Of a stretch of 64,000 nucleotides of DNA, positions 48,466 to 57,299 are shown one piece after another. The stretch spans positions 5,357,501-5,421,500 of the forward strand of contig NZ_RBXO01000001.1 in the NCBI RefSeq assembly GCF_003634935.1, read 5' to 3'. The notes under the pieces were generated by a model. That model did no database searches. It was given only the letters and a program-made list of their open reading frames with translations, and had not been told where the DNA came from. The translations under genes and the position numbers were made by a program. The stretch's first letter is position 1. Every line of letters starts with the position of its first letter. Source of the stretch: Saccharothrix australiensis. GTDB taxonomy: Bacteria; Actinomycetota; Actinomycetes; Mycobacteriales; Pseudonocardiaceae.

Positions 48466-50136
48466 ATGACCGCCGATGCTCCCGACGACGACAGGACCAG
48501 CTTCGCAGACCTCGGGCTGCGCCCCGAACTGCTGCGGGCGCTCTCCGGACTCGGCTACGAAGAGCCCACCCCCATCCAGCGGGAGGCCATCCCGCCGCTG
48601 GCCGCCGGCCGGGACCTGCTCGGGCAGGCCGCCACCGGCACCGGCAAGACGGCGGCGTTCGCGCTGCCCGTGCTGGAGCGGATGGGCGAGGGGGGCCGGG
48701 CCGAGCGCGCGCCGTTCGCCCTGGTGCTGGTGCCCACGCGGGAACTGGCCGTGCAGGTGTCGGAGGCCGTGCACCGGTACGGGCGGGAACTCGGCGCGCG
48801 GGTGCTGCCGATCTACGGCGGTCAGCCCATCGGGCGACAGCTGCGGGTGCTGGAGCAGGGCGTGGACGTCGTCGTCGCCACGCCCGGCCGCGCGGTCGAC
48901 CACCTCAACCGGGGCACCCTGAACCTGGACCAGCTCCAGGTCGTCGTGCTGGACGAGGCCGACGAGATGCTCGACATGGGCTTCGCGGAGGACCTGGACG
49001 CCATCCTCGCGGAAGCGCCGGCCGAGCGGCAGACCGTGCTGTTCTCCGCCACCATGCCGCCGCGCATCGACCGGCTGGCCCGCCGGCACCTCACCGACCC
49101 GGCGCGGATCACCATCGGCCGCGAGCAGACCGAGCCCGGCGAGGCGCCGCGCGTGCGGCAGAGCGCCTACGTCGTGCCCCGCGCGCACAAGCCCGCCGCG
49201 CTGGGCCGGGTGCTCGACGTGGAGGCGCCGACCGCCGCCATCGTGTTCTGCCGCACCCGCGACGAGGTGGACCAGCTCACCGAGACGCTGAACGGGCGCG
49301 GCTACCGCGCGGAGTCGCTGCACGGCGGCATCAGCCAGGAGCAGCGCGACCGGGTCATGGGCCGGTTGCGCAACGGCACCGCCGACCTGCTGGTGGCCAC
49401 CGACGTGGCGGCCCGCGGCCTGGACGTGGAGCAGCTCACGCACGTCGTCAACTACAACGTGCCGTCCGCGCCGGAGTCCTACGTGCACCGCATCGGGCGG
49501 GTCGGGCGCGCGGGCCGCGAGGGCGTGGCCATCACGCTGGCCGAGCCCCGCGAGCACGGGATGCTCAAGACCATCGAGCGGGTCACCAAGCAGCGCATCC
49601 AGGTGGAGAAGGTGCCCACCATCGCGGACCTGCGGGCCCGCCGGCTCGAGCTGACCCGCGCGGCGCTGCACGAGAGCCTGCTGGAGGACGACCTGGAGGG
49701 CTTCCGGGTCGTCGTCGAGACGCTGGCCGACGAGTTCGACGTGATGGAGGTCGCGCTGGCGGCGGTGAAGCTCGCCCACGAGGCGAGCGGTGCGGCGGCC
49801 GACGAGGAGGAGATCCCCGAGGTCGTGCCGCGCGGCGACCGCCGCGGCGGCGAGCCGCGCCGGGAGCGCAAGCCCCGCCGGCCGACGGCGGGCATGACGC
49901 GGCTGTTCGTCGGCGCGGGCCGCAGCGCGGGCATCCGCCCGCAGGACCTGGTCGGCGCGATCGCGGGCGAGGCGCGGCTGCCCGGCCGGGAGATCGGCGC
50001 GATCGAGATCGCCGACCGGTTCTCGCTGGTGGAGGTGCCGGACGGGTCGGCGCAACAGGTGATCACGGCGCTGCGCGGCGCGACCATCAAGGGCCGCAAG
50101 GTGACCGTGCGCCGGGAGCGCGACGACCCGCGCTGA
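48466..50136 (+). CDS. DEAD-box RNA helicase (CsdA/DbpA-like)
   Basis: 556 residues. RecA-like core motifs are the Q motif (FADLGL, PTPIQ38), AATGTGKT (55-62), PTREL, TPGR, DEAD at 163-166, SAT at 194-196, ARGLD and YVHRIGRVGRAG. The C-terminus after an acidic/basic linker, MTRLFVGAGRSAGIRPQDLVGAIAGEARLPGREIGAIEI, is the DbpA RNA-binding domain. It should unwind structured RNA in ribosome assembly or cold response. It stands alone, preceded by a 241-base non-coding gap. Confidence 0.94.
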   Translation: MTADAPDDDRTSFADLGLRPELLRALSGLGYEEPTPIQREAIPPLAAGRDLLGQAATGTGKTAAFALPVLERMGEGGRAERAPFALVLVPTRELAVQVSEAVHRYGRELGARVLPIYGGQPIGRQLRVLEQGVDVVVATPGRAVDHLNRGTLNLDQLQVVVLDEADEMLDMGFAEDLDAILAEAPAERQTVLFSATMPPRIDRLARRHLTDPARITIGREQTEPGEAPRVRQSAYVVPRAHKPAALGRVLDVEAPTAAIVFCRTRDEVDQLTETLNGRGYRAESLHGGISQEQRDRVMGRLRNGTADLLVATDVAARGLDVEQLTHVVNYNVPSAPESYVHRIGRVGRAGREGVAITLAEPREHGMLKTIERVTKQRIQVEKVPTIADLRARRLELTRAALHESLLEDDLEGFRVVVETLADEFDVMEVALAAVKLAHEASGAAADEEEIPEVVPRGDRRGGEPRRERKPRRPTAGMTRLFVGAGRSAGIRPQDLVGAIAGEARLPGREIGAIEIADRFSLVEVPDGSAQQVITALRGATIKGRKVTVRRERDDPR

Positions 50137-50233
50137 CCCGACCAGCGCCGCCCCCTGCCCGCGCCGACCCCGGCCGCCGCATCCGGGCCACGCCGGCACC
50201 GGGCCGCGCGAATGCCGGCCGCGCGGACGCGCG

Positions 50234-51351
50234 TCACGGGCGCGGGTGCGGGGCCGCGCCGGCCGGCGTGCCGAACGCGAAGGGCACGTCGCCCGCGTGC
50301 CAGGCGGGCGGCCGGGTGAACCTGGCCGGCCGCGCGCCGTGCCGCTCGGCCGGCCTCGTGGTGGGCTCGGCCAGCACGTGGTCGCCGAGCAGCCGCACGT
50401 GGGCGTCGGCGACGGTCGGGAACAGCGCCCGGTAGCCGGCCGGGACGTGCGGCGGCAGCCCGGTCGCGCGGCCGAACCGCGCGTACTCGTCGGCGGCGCG
50501 CACGGGCCTCAGCGCGCCGACCCGCTCGAACAGCCGGTGCTCGTCGGCGGTGTGGCACAGCAGAGCGCGTCGACGCCGTCCGGCAGGGCGGGCAGCCGGT
50601 CCGCGACCGGGCCGAACAGCACCGGGTCGTAGGCGAGCGGGCCGCTGGTCTGCGCCCTGGCCGGCGCGTCGGCCGAGGCGACCGCCGAGGCGGGGCCGGT
50701 GGTGTCGACCCACCGCGCGACGCGGCGCGCGAAGCCCTCGGTGTAGCAGCGGTTCGGGACGCTGTGGGCGATCACCCGGCGCACCGCGCCCGGCGCGGCG
50801 GCGGCGAGGAACAGCGCCGAACCCGCGCCCGCCGACTGGCCCGCGACGGTGATCCGGTCCGGGTCGCCGCCGAACACGGCGATCTCGTCGCGCACCCAGT
50901 GCAGCGCGGCGAGCTGGTCGAGCAGCCCCCGGTTGCGCGGCCGTCCCCCGACGTGCCCGAACCCCTCGAACCCGAGCCGGTGGTTGCAGGTGACGACGAC
51001 CAGCCCGGCGCGGGCCAGGGCCGTGCCGTCGTAGTCCGGTCGGGCGGACGAGCCGAACGCGTACGCCCCGCCGTGCAGGAAGAGCAGCACCGGGAGGCCG
51101 TCCGCCGCCGACGGCGCCCAGACGTCGAGGCTCAGCACGTCCTCGTCGCCCGGTCGCCAGACCGGCGCGCCGGGCAGTTCGGCGGACCGCGGCGCGACCG
51201 GTCCGAAGTCGAGGCAGTCGCCGACGTGGTCGACCCGCGTCAGCGCGTGGAGCCGGCGCGGGCCGAACGGCGGTTCCGCGTACCGGATGCCGAGGAACGC
51301 GTCGACACCGCCGGCCGTGGCCCTGCCCCGGAAACGCCCACGTCGTGCCAT
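50234..51351 (-). pseudogene. Frameshifted, shortened carboxylesterase
   Basis: The first frame (51351 to 50509) encodes a type B carboxylesterase: FLGIRYAEPPFGPRRL, DEDVLSLDVWAP, LLFLHGGAYAFGS (oxyanion hole) and FGGDPDRITVAGQSAGAGSALFLAA with the nucleophilic serine. Near 50561-50569 the frame shifts: homology continues in another frame as LLCHTADEHRLFERVG and AWHAGDVPFAFG, which holds the catalytic histidine, to a stop at 50234. A one-base loss or two-base gain explains it. Even repaired, about 372 residues is well short of the usual ~500, mostly at the C-terminus. This is a decaying gene or, less likely, a sequencing error. Confidence 0.8.
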
Positions 51352-51358
51352 CGCCGAC

Positions 51359-51364
51359 TACTCT
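51359..51364 (+). promoter_or_regulatory. Leaderless -10 element (TACTCT)
   Basis: Six bases before ATG 51371 with no Shine-Dalgarno. It lies in the 19-base gap between the divergent esterase and decarboxylase start codons. Confidence 0.6.
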
Positions 51365-51370
51365 GCCACG

Positions 51371-52798
51371 ATGGGTGACCCGTTGATCTCACGTGACGAC
51401 GCCGCCGAGGCGCTGGGGATGGTGGCGCGGGCGGCCGGCCCGTACCTGGACGCGTTGCCGCACCTGCCGGTGCGGGACCCCGCGCACGAGCACCTGTTGG
51501 AGCAGCTCGACGGTCCGCTGCCGGAGGACGGCGACGGGACGATCACGGCCGTGGCCGACCTGCTGCGCATCGGGACCAAGGCCGCCACGCACTCGTCGGG
51601 GCCGAGGTTCTTCCACTTCGTCGTGGGCGGCGCGACGCCTGCCGCGCAGGCGGGCGACTGGATCACGTCGCTGCTGGACCAGGCCGCCGGCCTGTGGCTG
51701 ACGTCACCGCTGGCGGCGCGCGCCGAGACGGTGGTGCTGCGGTGGCTCAAGGAGATGTTCGGGCTGCCGGCGTCCTACGGCGGCGTGCTGACGCCGAGCG
51801 CGACGTTCGCGAACCTCACCGGGCTGGCGTGCGCGCGGCACTGGTGGGCGGCGGAGCACGGCGCGGACGTGACGGCGGACGGCCTGGCCGGGCTGCCCCG
51901 GATGCCGGTGTTCTCCAGCGGCTACGTGCACGCCAGCAGCCGGAAGGCGTTGCAGCTGCTGGGGTTGGGGCGCGACGGCGTCCGCACGCCCACTCGGGAC
52001 GACGCGGGCAGGCTCGACCTGGACGCGCTGGACCGCGAGCTGGCGCGGTCCGGGCCTGCGGTGCTGATCGCGAACGCGGGCGAGGTCAACGGCGGGGACT
52101 TCGACCCCGTGGCCGAGATGGCGGACCTGGCGCGGCGGCACGGCGCGTGGCTGCACGTCGACGGCGCGTTCGGGTTGTTCGCCGCGCTGTCGCCGCGCAC
52201 GGCGCACCTGGTGCGCGGGATCGAGCGGGCCGACTCGGTGGCCGCCGACGGGCACAAGTGGCTGAACGTGCCGTACGAGAGCGGGTTCGCGTTCGTGCGG
52301 GACGCGTCGGTGCTGGGGCGGGCGTTCGGGTCGTGGAACGCCGCCTACCTGCCGGCGCCGGACGAGGAGTTCGTGAACTACAACAACCTCGGCCCGGAGT
52401 CCTCGCGGCGGGCGCGGGCGCTGCCGATCTGGGCGACGCTGCGCGCGTACGGCCGGGACGGTCACCGGGCGATGGTGGAGCGGCACCGGAACCTGGCCGT
52501 CCACCTGGGACGGATCGTCGAGCGGTCGGCGAACCTCGAACTGCTCGCGCCGGTGACCCTGTTCGTCGTCTGCTTCCGCTACCGGCCGCCGGGCGTGCCG
52601 GAGGCGGAGTTGGACGGGTTGAACCGGCGGCTGGGCGAGGAGCTGGTGGCCGACGGCCGGGTCTACGCGGGCACCACCGTGTACCGGGGCGTGGTGGCGC
52701 TGCGGCCCGCGATCGTGAACTGGCGCACCACGACCGAGGACGTCGACCTGCTGGCGTCGGTGGTGGAGGAGATCGGCGCGCGGCTGACGGGCCGGTAG
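51371..52798 (+). CDS. PLP-dependent group II decarboxylase
   Basis: 475-residue amino-acid decarboxylase of the aromatic-L-amino-acid/diaminobutyrate decarboxylase type (fold I). Seen are GPRFFHFVVGGATPAAQAGDW near the start, GVLTPSATFANLTGLACAR (phosphate binding), GEVNGGDFDPV, WLHVDGAFGLFAAL (the Asp pairing with the PLP ring nitrogen) and SVAADGHKWLNVPYESGFAF with the Schiff-base lysine. Substrate cannot be told from sequence. ATG 51371 is chosen over upstream codons because of the TACTCT element six bases before it. The P1 peptidase gene follows after 10 bases. Confidence 0.9.
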   Translation: MGDPLISRDDAAEALGMVARAAGPYLDALPHLPVRDPAHEHLLEQLDGPLPEDGDGTITAVADLLRIGTKAATHSSGPRFFHFVVGGATPAAQAGDWITSLLDQAAGLWLTSPLAARAETVVLRWLKEMFGLPASYGGVLTPSATFANLTGLACARHWWAAEHGADVTADGLAGLPRMPVFSSGYVHASSRKALQLLGLGRDGVRTPTRDDAGRLDLDALDRELARSGPAVLIANAGEVNGGDFDPVAEMADLARRHGAWLHVDGAFGLFAALSPRTAHLVRGIERADSVAADGHKWLNVPYESGFAFVRDASVLGRAFGSWNAAYLPAPDEEFVNYNNLGPESSRRARALPIWATLRAYGRDGHRAMVERHRNLAVHLGRIVERSANLELLAPVTLFVVCFRYRPPGVPEAELDGLNRRLGEELVADGRVYAGTTVYRGVVALRPAIVNWRTTTEDVDLLASVVEEIGARLTGR

Positions 52799-52801
52799 CA
52801 T
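52796..52801 (+). promoter_or_regulatory. -10 element (TAGCAT) overlapping a stop codon
   Basis: The TAG stop of the decarboxylase is the first half of TAGCAT, seven bases before the GTG of the next gene. This would allow a separate leaderless message for the peptidase. Confidence 0.5.
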
Positions 52802-52808
52802 CCGGGAC

Positions 52809-53879
52809 GTGCGCAACGCCGTCACCGACGTGACCGGGGTGCGGGTGGGGCACGCGACCCGCGTCGGCGGCGGCGCGCTCACCGGCACCACCGCCGTGCT
52901 GTTCCCACCGGGCACGCTGTCCACTGTGGACGTTCGGGGCGGTGGCCCGGCGACCCGCGACACCGCCGCGCTCGACCCCCGCTACGGCGGGCGCGTGGTG
53001 GCGGGCGTGGTGCTGACCGGCGGCAGCGCGTACGGGCTGGCGGCGGCCGACGGCGCGGCGCTCGAACTGGGTTCGCCGGTGCCCGCCGCCGCCCTGTTCG
53101 ACCTGGGGCGGGGAGGCGCGTTCCACGCCCACCCGACGCCGGAGCTGGGCGTCGAGGCGGTGCGGGCGGCCGGGGTGGCGGTGGGCGAGGGCAACGTCGG
53201 CGCGGGCACGGGCGCGCTCAACGCCGGGCTGAAGGGCGGCATCGGCACCGCGAGCGCCGCGCTGGGCGGCGGTGTGGTGGTCGGCGCGATCGCGGCGCTC
53301 AACGCCGTGGGGCCGTCGGTCGACCCGGCGACCGGGCTGCCGATGGCGGCGTGGACGGGGTGGCCGGGCGAGTTCCCGGAGGCGGGCGGCGACGACCTCG
53401 GCGCTCCTCCGCGACCGTTCCGGGACCCGCCGGCCGGCCCGCCGGCCACGCCGCTCCGCGACCCGTCCGGCAAGCCGTTCGACGGGCCCGCCGGTGATCC
53501 GTTCAGCGCCGGTGGCCCGTTCGACGGCCCCGGTGGCGGCCAGTTCAACACGGTGATCGGCGTGGTCGTGACCAACGCGCGGGTGCCGCGACTGTTCGCG
53601 GTGGCCAACGCCGCCCACGACGGGTTGGCGCTGGCCGTGCGGCCCGCGCACGGGATGTACGACGGCGACGCGGTGTTCGCGGCCTCCACCGGGACGCACG
53701 AGGCGCCCGTGGAGGCCGTGCTGGACGCCGCGACGCGGGTCTTCGCGCGGGCGCTGGTGCACGGGCTCCTGGCCGCCGAGTCCGTGACGACACCGCGGGG
53801 CCACCTCACGGCCTACCGCGACCGATACCCGCGCACCGCCGCCCACTACCGGAAACCACTCGCGCCACCCGGCGACTGA
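52809..53879 (+). CDS. P1-family (DmpA-like) aminopeptidase with low-complexity insert
   Basis: 356-residue N-terminal-nucleophile hydrolase that matures by self-cleavage. The alpha part has VTDVTGVRVGHATR, GVVLTGGSAYGLAAADG and VGEGNVGAGTGA. The predicted cleavage is at FN/TVIGVVVTNA (around 53549), leaving Thr as the nucleophile, and HGMYDGDAVFAAST follows. About 50 residues just before the cleavage site are an unusual Pro/Gly/Asp/Phe repeat (PFRDP, PLRDPSG, KPFDGPAG, DPFSAGG, PFDGPGG) not expected in the family. GTG 52809 is 10 bases after the decarboxylase stop. Confidence 0.88.
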   Translation: MRNAVTDVTGVRVGHATRVGGGALTGTTAVLFPPGTLSTVDVRGGGPATRDTAALDPRYGGRVVAGVVLTGGSAYGLAAADGAALELGSPVPAAALFDLGRGGAFHAHPTPELGVEAVRAAGVAVGEGNVGAGTGALNAGLKGGIGTASAALGGGVVVGAIAALNAVGPSVDPATGLPMAAWTGWPGEFPEAGGDDLGAPPRPFRDPPAGPPATPLRDPSGKPFDGPAGDPFSAGGPFDGPGGGQFNTVIGVVVTNARVPRLFAVANAAHDGLALAVRPAHGMYDGDAVFAASTGTHEAPVEAVLDAATRVFARALVHGLLAAESVTTPRGHLTAYRDRYPRTAAHYRKPLAPPGD

Positions 53880-53983
53880 CGGCGCGCCGGACTCCCGCCT
53901 CGCACCCACCGGACCACCCGCGCCCACCGCGCCGCCTACTCCACCGCACCGGCCCACACCACCCGGACCGCTCCCGCCGCCCG

Positions 53984-55390
53984 TCAGGGGTGCCGAGGCC
54001 GCGAGCCGTGGCGGACGCGGTCGGCGACCGGCACCGAGATGTACCCCGACAGGTCCAGCACGCCTCCGGTGGTGCGGTCCAGCTCCTTGGCGAACCCCAC
54101 GATCGCGGCGTCCACGCGGTCCATCAGCCAGGCCAGCAACACCACCACGACGTCCGCCAGCACCCCGACCGGGAACGGCATGTCGTCCCGCTGCCCGGCC
54201 GTCACGGCGTGCGCGAAGTCGGTCATGCCGCGCTCGGTCAGCTCGCGCGGCCCGGTCTCGATGGCGCGCTTCATCGAGTCGACCACCAGCGGCACCACGG
54301 ACGCCCACGTCGCGCGGGGAGCGGTCTCGCAGATCAGCCCACCGCACAGCGCGGTCGTCCACAGCGCCTCCGGGTCGCGCGCCCGCACCGCGCCCACCGC
54401 GAGGTTCGGCAGCAGCACCGCGCCCTGCTCCCACTCCCCCTTGGCGACCAGCAGCTCGACCGCGTGCCGGTAGTGCTCCAGCGCCGCCGCGTGCTCGCCG
54501 CACGCGGTGAGCACGCGGCCCAGGTCGTCGTGGCAGCGCGCCAGCTCCACCGGCGACCCGAGCCGCTCCGCCAGCGCCACGCCGACCGTCGCGCAGTGCC
54601 GCGCGCCCGCCAGGTCGCCGAGGTCCCGGTGGCACGCGCCGAGTTCGCGCAGCGCCGCCAGCTCCGACCGGTCGTCGTGCCCGTCCCGGAACAGCTCCAC
54701 CGCACGCACACCGGCCTCGACGGCGGCGGCCAGGTCGCCCGCCGCGCGGTGCCGCGCGCACTCGGCCAGCTCGGACGCGGCCTGCCGGGTCCGGTCCACC
54801 GGCTCGGCCGCGTCGTCATGGCCCTCCGCGTGGTCCTCCGCGGCGTACCGCGCCGCGGTCGCGTGGTCGTCACCGCTCAGCTCACCCAGCACGCCGATCG
54901 CCTCCATCAGCCGCGCCCGGCCACCACCGGCCCGCAGCGCGTCCCGTGCCTCCGGCGCGGCCTGCCGCGCCTCCTCCGGTCCGCCTCGGCGGGCCGACAG
55001 CCGCACCGTCCCCGGCCGCACGTCCGCCCGGTCCCGGCACGCGTCACCCCACCCCGCACACCCTGCGAAGTCCGCGAGCGCGGCGTCGTATTCCCCGCGC
55101 TCCCCGTGCCGCCGCCCGGTGGTCGCGCAGCGCCGCGCCCAGCGCCCACCCACCTCGGCGTCGGACGTGACATCCGGCGCGCCACCGCGCAACGCCCGCC
55201 ACGCGGCGGCGGTCAGGTCGGTGCTCCGGGACAACCGCACCGCGGTCATCCCGTCGAACAGGCGTCCGCCGCCACAGCCGAGATCGGTGGGAGCCGGGTC
55301 GAGGGCTGCGGGACCGGGGGCGGCGAAAACGGACGCGGGCGTGCCCTCGGAGGGCCCGAACCTGTTTCCGGGTGGTGCACCGAGGCCCAC
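53984..55390 (-). CDS. TPR-repeat protein, function unknown
   Basis: Up to 468 residues, mostly helical repeats: ASELAECARHRAAGDLAAAVEAGVRAVELFRDG, LAALRELGACHRDLGDLAGARHCATVGVALAERLG, and LARCHDDLGRVLTACGEHAAALEHYRHAVELLVAKGEWEQGAVLLPNLAVGAV. The C-terminal ~110 residues are not repeats and contain one hydrophobic stretch (VGVLADVVVVLLAWLMDRV). GTG 55390 has a GAGGGG Shine-Dalgarno; ATG 55249 (MTAVRLSRSTD) is an alternative, since the first 47 residues are Gly/Pro-rich. No partner domain is seen. Confidence 0.65.
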   Translation of the reverse strand: MGLGAPPGNRFGPSEGTPASVFAAPGPAALDPAPTDLGCGGGRLFDGMTAVRLSRSTDLTAAAWRALRGGAPDVTSDAEVGGRWARRCATTGRRHGERGEYDAALADFAGCAGWGDACRDRADVRPGTVRLSARRGGPEEARQAAPEARDALRAGGGRARLMEAIGVLGELSGDDHATAARYAAEDHAEGHDDAAEPVDRTRQAASELAECARHRAAGDLAAAVEAGVRAVELFRDGHDDRSELAALRELGACHRDLGDLAGARHCATVGVALAERLGSPVELARCHDDLGRVLTACGEHAAALEHYRHAVELLVAKGEWEQGAVLLPNLAVGAVRARDPEALWTTALCGGLICETAPRATWASVVPLVVDSMKRAIETGPRELTERGMTDFAHAVTAGQRDDMPFPVGVLADVVVVLLAWLMDRVDAAIVGFAKELDRTTGGVLDLSGYISVPVADRVRHGSRPRHP

Positions 55391-55535
55391 CGACTCACAC
55401 CCCTCGCGACGACGACTCCACCGGATGATGGTGGCGCGCAGAAACTACGCCACCGACTCCGCTCGACGGCACGACATCCCGCAGGTGGACGAGGTTGTTA
55501 TCCGGTCGCCGCGCCCCGGCGCCGACGGACGCCGC

Positions 55536-55595
55536 CACGGACACCGACCGACACCGACACGACACGGACCGACACCGGCACCGGCATCGGCACTC
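55536..55595. repeat. Simple-sequence tract of ACACCGAC/ACACGAC units
   Basis: A run of short purine-pyrimidine units (GACACCGAC, GACACGAC, GACACCGGCACC) upstream of the TPR gene start. A similar tract lies at 58940-59010. No coding role. Confidence 0.5.
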
Positions 55596-55643
55596 GACAG
55601 CGCGCACGTGCACCGCGTGCCTAGGAGCAACTCCGATTCCCAG

Positions 55644-55664
55644 TGATGTCAGTGACTGACATCA
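55644..55664. promoter_or_regulatory. Perfect 21-base palindrome
   Basis: TGATGTCAGT and ACTGACATCA flank one G. It lies just past the end of the diguanylate cyclase gene and about 250 bases upstream of the TPR gene start on the minus strand. Its size suits a homodimeric repressor operator. With a one-base loop it is a poor hairpin terminator. Confidence 0.55.
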
Positions 55665-55690
55665 GTCGGAAAAGCACACCCGGTCATGCA

Positions 55691-57016
55691 CTAGGTGCCG
55701 GGGTGCTCGGAGCGCGCGGCGGGCAACCAGCGGTTCCGGCGGTGGCCGCCCGCCACCCGCACCTGGTCACGCCCCTGGCGCTTCGCCTCGTAGAGGGCCG
55801 CGTCCGCGGCGGCCAGCAGACCCTCCAGGGTGTCCTCCGCCACGTCCGGCCACACGGCGATGCCGATGCTGACGGTCAGGCCGCCCACCGTGCCGCCCTC
55901 GCCGTCGTCGGCCACCACCTCGTGCACCTGCCGCCGCATCCGCTCGGCGATGGCCAGCGCCTCGGCCCGCTCGACGGACGGCAGCAGCACCGCGAACTCC
56001 TCGCCGCCGAACCGGCCCAGCGCGTCACCCCGCCGCACCACCCCGCCCAGCGCGACGGCGATGCGGCGCAGCACCGCGTCGCCGATCTGGTGGCCGTGCG
56101 TGTCGTTGATGTCCTTGAAGTGGTCGACGTCGACCATGAACAGGCCGACGGTCGCGCCGGGCGGCTGCCGCCGGGTGCGGTCGAGTTCCACCCTCGCCTG
56201 GAGGTGCCACGCCTCCGCGTTGAGCAGCCCGGTCTTGGCGTCGGTGCGGGCGGCCAGTTCGAGCTGGTGGATCAGCACGGTGCGGTGCAGGGCGACGGCG
56301 GCGACGACCATCGGCACCGCGAAGCCCGGCCACGACGCGACCGCGAGCGCCACGAACGCGCCGAGCGCGAGCTGGCCCGCCTCCAGCAGGTTGTCCGAGG
56401 GGCTGCCGGCCGCGTCCTTCAGCGAGCGGGGCCGCACGGTGAGCAGGATGACCGCGCCGACCAGGGCGGTGTTCACCAGCCACTGGGCGGTGCCCGCGCC
56501 GACCAGGCCGACCAGGTCCAGCCAACCCTCCGGGCGGTGCGCGCCGAGGCGGTCGCGCAGGCCCGTGACGCCCGCCACGGCGCTCGCGGCCAGTGCCGCC
56601 AGCACCATCATCGACGTGGTGAACACGTTCCGGTGCGGTGGTCGGGACGCGTCCCAGCGGCCCACGACCCACCACCGGTGCGCGTAGATCGACACCACCA
56701 GCGCCACCGCGAGCGACGGCGGCAGGACGATCGCGCCCGCCACGATCCAGATGCTGCACAGGTCGACGTGCGGCAGGTGGCTGTGGTCGCGGCGGATGCG
56801 CTCGATCCAGCGGGAGCAGTGCAGGTGCAGGGCGGCGCACCCGGCCAGGACGGCGAACGGCGTCCACGCGTCGGCGGGCACCGGCCACGCGGCGGACGCG
56901 ACGACCGCGACCACCGCCAGCAGGTCCACCGACAGCACGTACACCAGGGCCCGCCTCGGCAGGGACCATAGTGTCCAGCGTCGGTCACCCGACGACGCCG
57001 ACCTCGCTCCGCCCAT
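55691..57016 (-). CDS. Membrane-bound diguanylate cyclase (GGDEF)
   Basis: 441 residues. The first ~250 hold about seven hydrophobic segments (RALVYVLSVDLLAVVAVVASAAW, FAVLAGCAALHLHC, IWIVAGAIVLPPSLAVALVVSIYAH, and others), an integral membrane sensor. The C-terminal GGDEF domain has AARTDAKTGLLNAEAWH, MVDVDHFKDINDTHGHQIGDAVL and, near residue 336, FGGEEF, an active-site variant known to be competent. RRGD five residues before it is an intact inhibitory I-site. It should make cyclic di-GMP, which controls development in actinomycetes. ATG 57016 is chosen for GGAG upstream; a longer frame starts at 57070. Confidence 0.92.
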   Translation of the reverse strand: MGGARSASSGDRRWTLWSLPRRALVYVLSVDLLAVVAVVASAAWPVPADAWTPFAVLAGCAALHLHCSRWIERIRRDHSHLPHVDLCSIWIVAGAIVLPPSLAVALVVSIYAHRWWVVGRWDASRPPHRNVFTTSMMVLAALAASAVAGVTGLRDRLGAHRPEGWLDLVGLVGAGTAQWLVNTALVGAVILLTVRPRSLKDAAGSPSDNLLEAGQLALGAFVALAVASWPGFAVPMVVAAVALHRTVLIHQLELAARTDAKTGLLNAEAWHLQARVELDRTRRQPPGATVGLFMVDVDHFKDINDTHGHQIGDAVLRRIAVALGGVVRRGDALGRFGGEEFAVLLPSVERAEALAIAERMRRQVHEVVADDGEGGTVGGLTVSIGIAVWPDVAEDTLEGLLAAADAALYEAKRQGRDQVRVAGGHRRNRWLPAARSEHPGT

Positions 57017-57065
57017 GCTTCTCCACGACTGTCTGATCCGGACTGTGAACGCGCCCGAACGGACC

Positions 57066-57082
57066 GTCACAGTAATTGTGAC
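57066..57082. promoter_or_regulatory. Inverted repeat upstream of the diguanylate cyclase
   Basis: GTCACA and TGTGAC flank GTAAT, 50 bases upstream of the cyclase start. This is the opposite polarity to a Crp site (TGTGA-N6-TCACA), so a Crp role is not supported; an unrelated repressor site is possible. Confidence 0.5.
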
Positions 57083-57135
57083 CTGCGCGGATGTCAGCCG
57101 CTAGCGGGGTGACGCGACACACAGGAGGTGCCGCC

Positions 57136-57156
57136 GTGCGCGACAAGATCTGGTGA
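57136..57156 (+). CDS. Hexacodon ORF copy 1 (VRDKIW)
   Basis: GTG-CGC-GAC-AAG-ATC-TGG-TGA preceded by AGGAGG (57123-57128) at ideal spacing. First of three copies in 185 bases. The conserved block is Shine-Dalgarno plus ORF; sequence after the stop is unrelated between copies. Confidence 0.4.
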   Translation: MRDKIW

Positions 57157-57204
57157 ACCCGACCGTACCCCCGGAACCCGCCGGAGACGAGGGAGGTGGC
57201 GGAC

Positions 57205-57225
57205 GTGCGCGACAAGATCTGGTGA
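57205..57225 (+). CDS. Hexacodon ORF copy 2 (VRDKIW)
   Basis: Same seven codons, GTG start, with GGGAGG (57191-57196) upstream. It lies 69 bases after copy 1. Confidence 0.4.
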   Translation: MRDKIW

Positions 57226-57299
57226 CCGGCGAGCCCGACGCACGCGGACGACCGACGAGCCGGCGCGACCGGCCACGCGCGGAGGGGAGGTGCGCCGCC

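Noticed and set aside
51694-52833. 379-residue plus-strand frame over the decarboxylase gene
   Set aside because: Out-of-frame shadow (Arg/Gly/Ala repeats) of the PLP decarboxylase, whose motifs are intact.
57066-57082. Crp/cAMP site
   Set aside because: The half-sites are in the opposite order (GTCACA then TGTGAC) with a five-base spacer.
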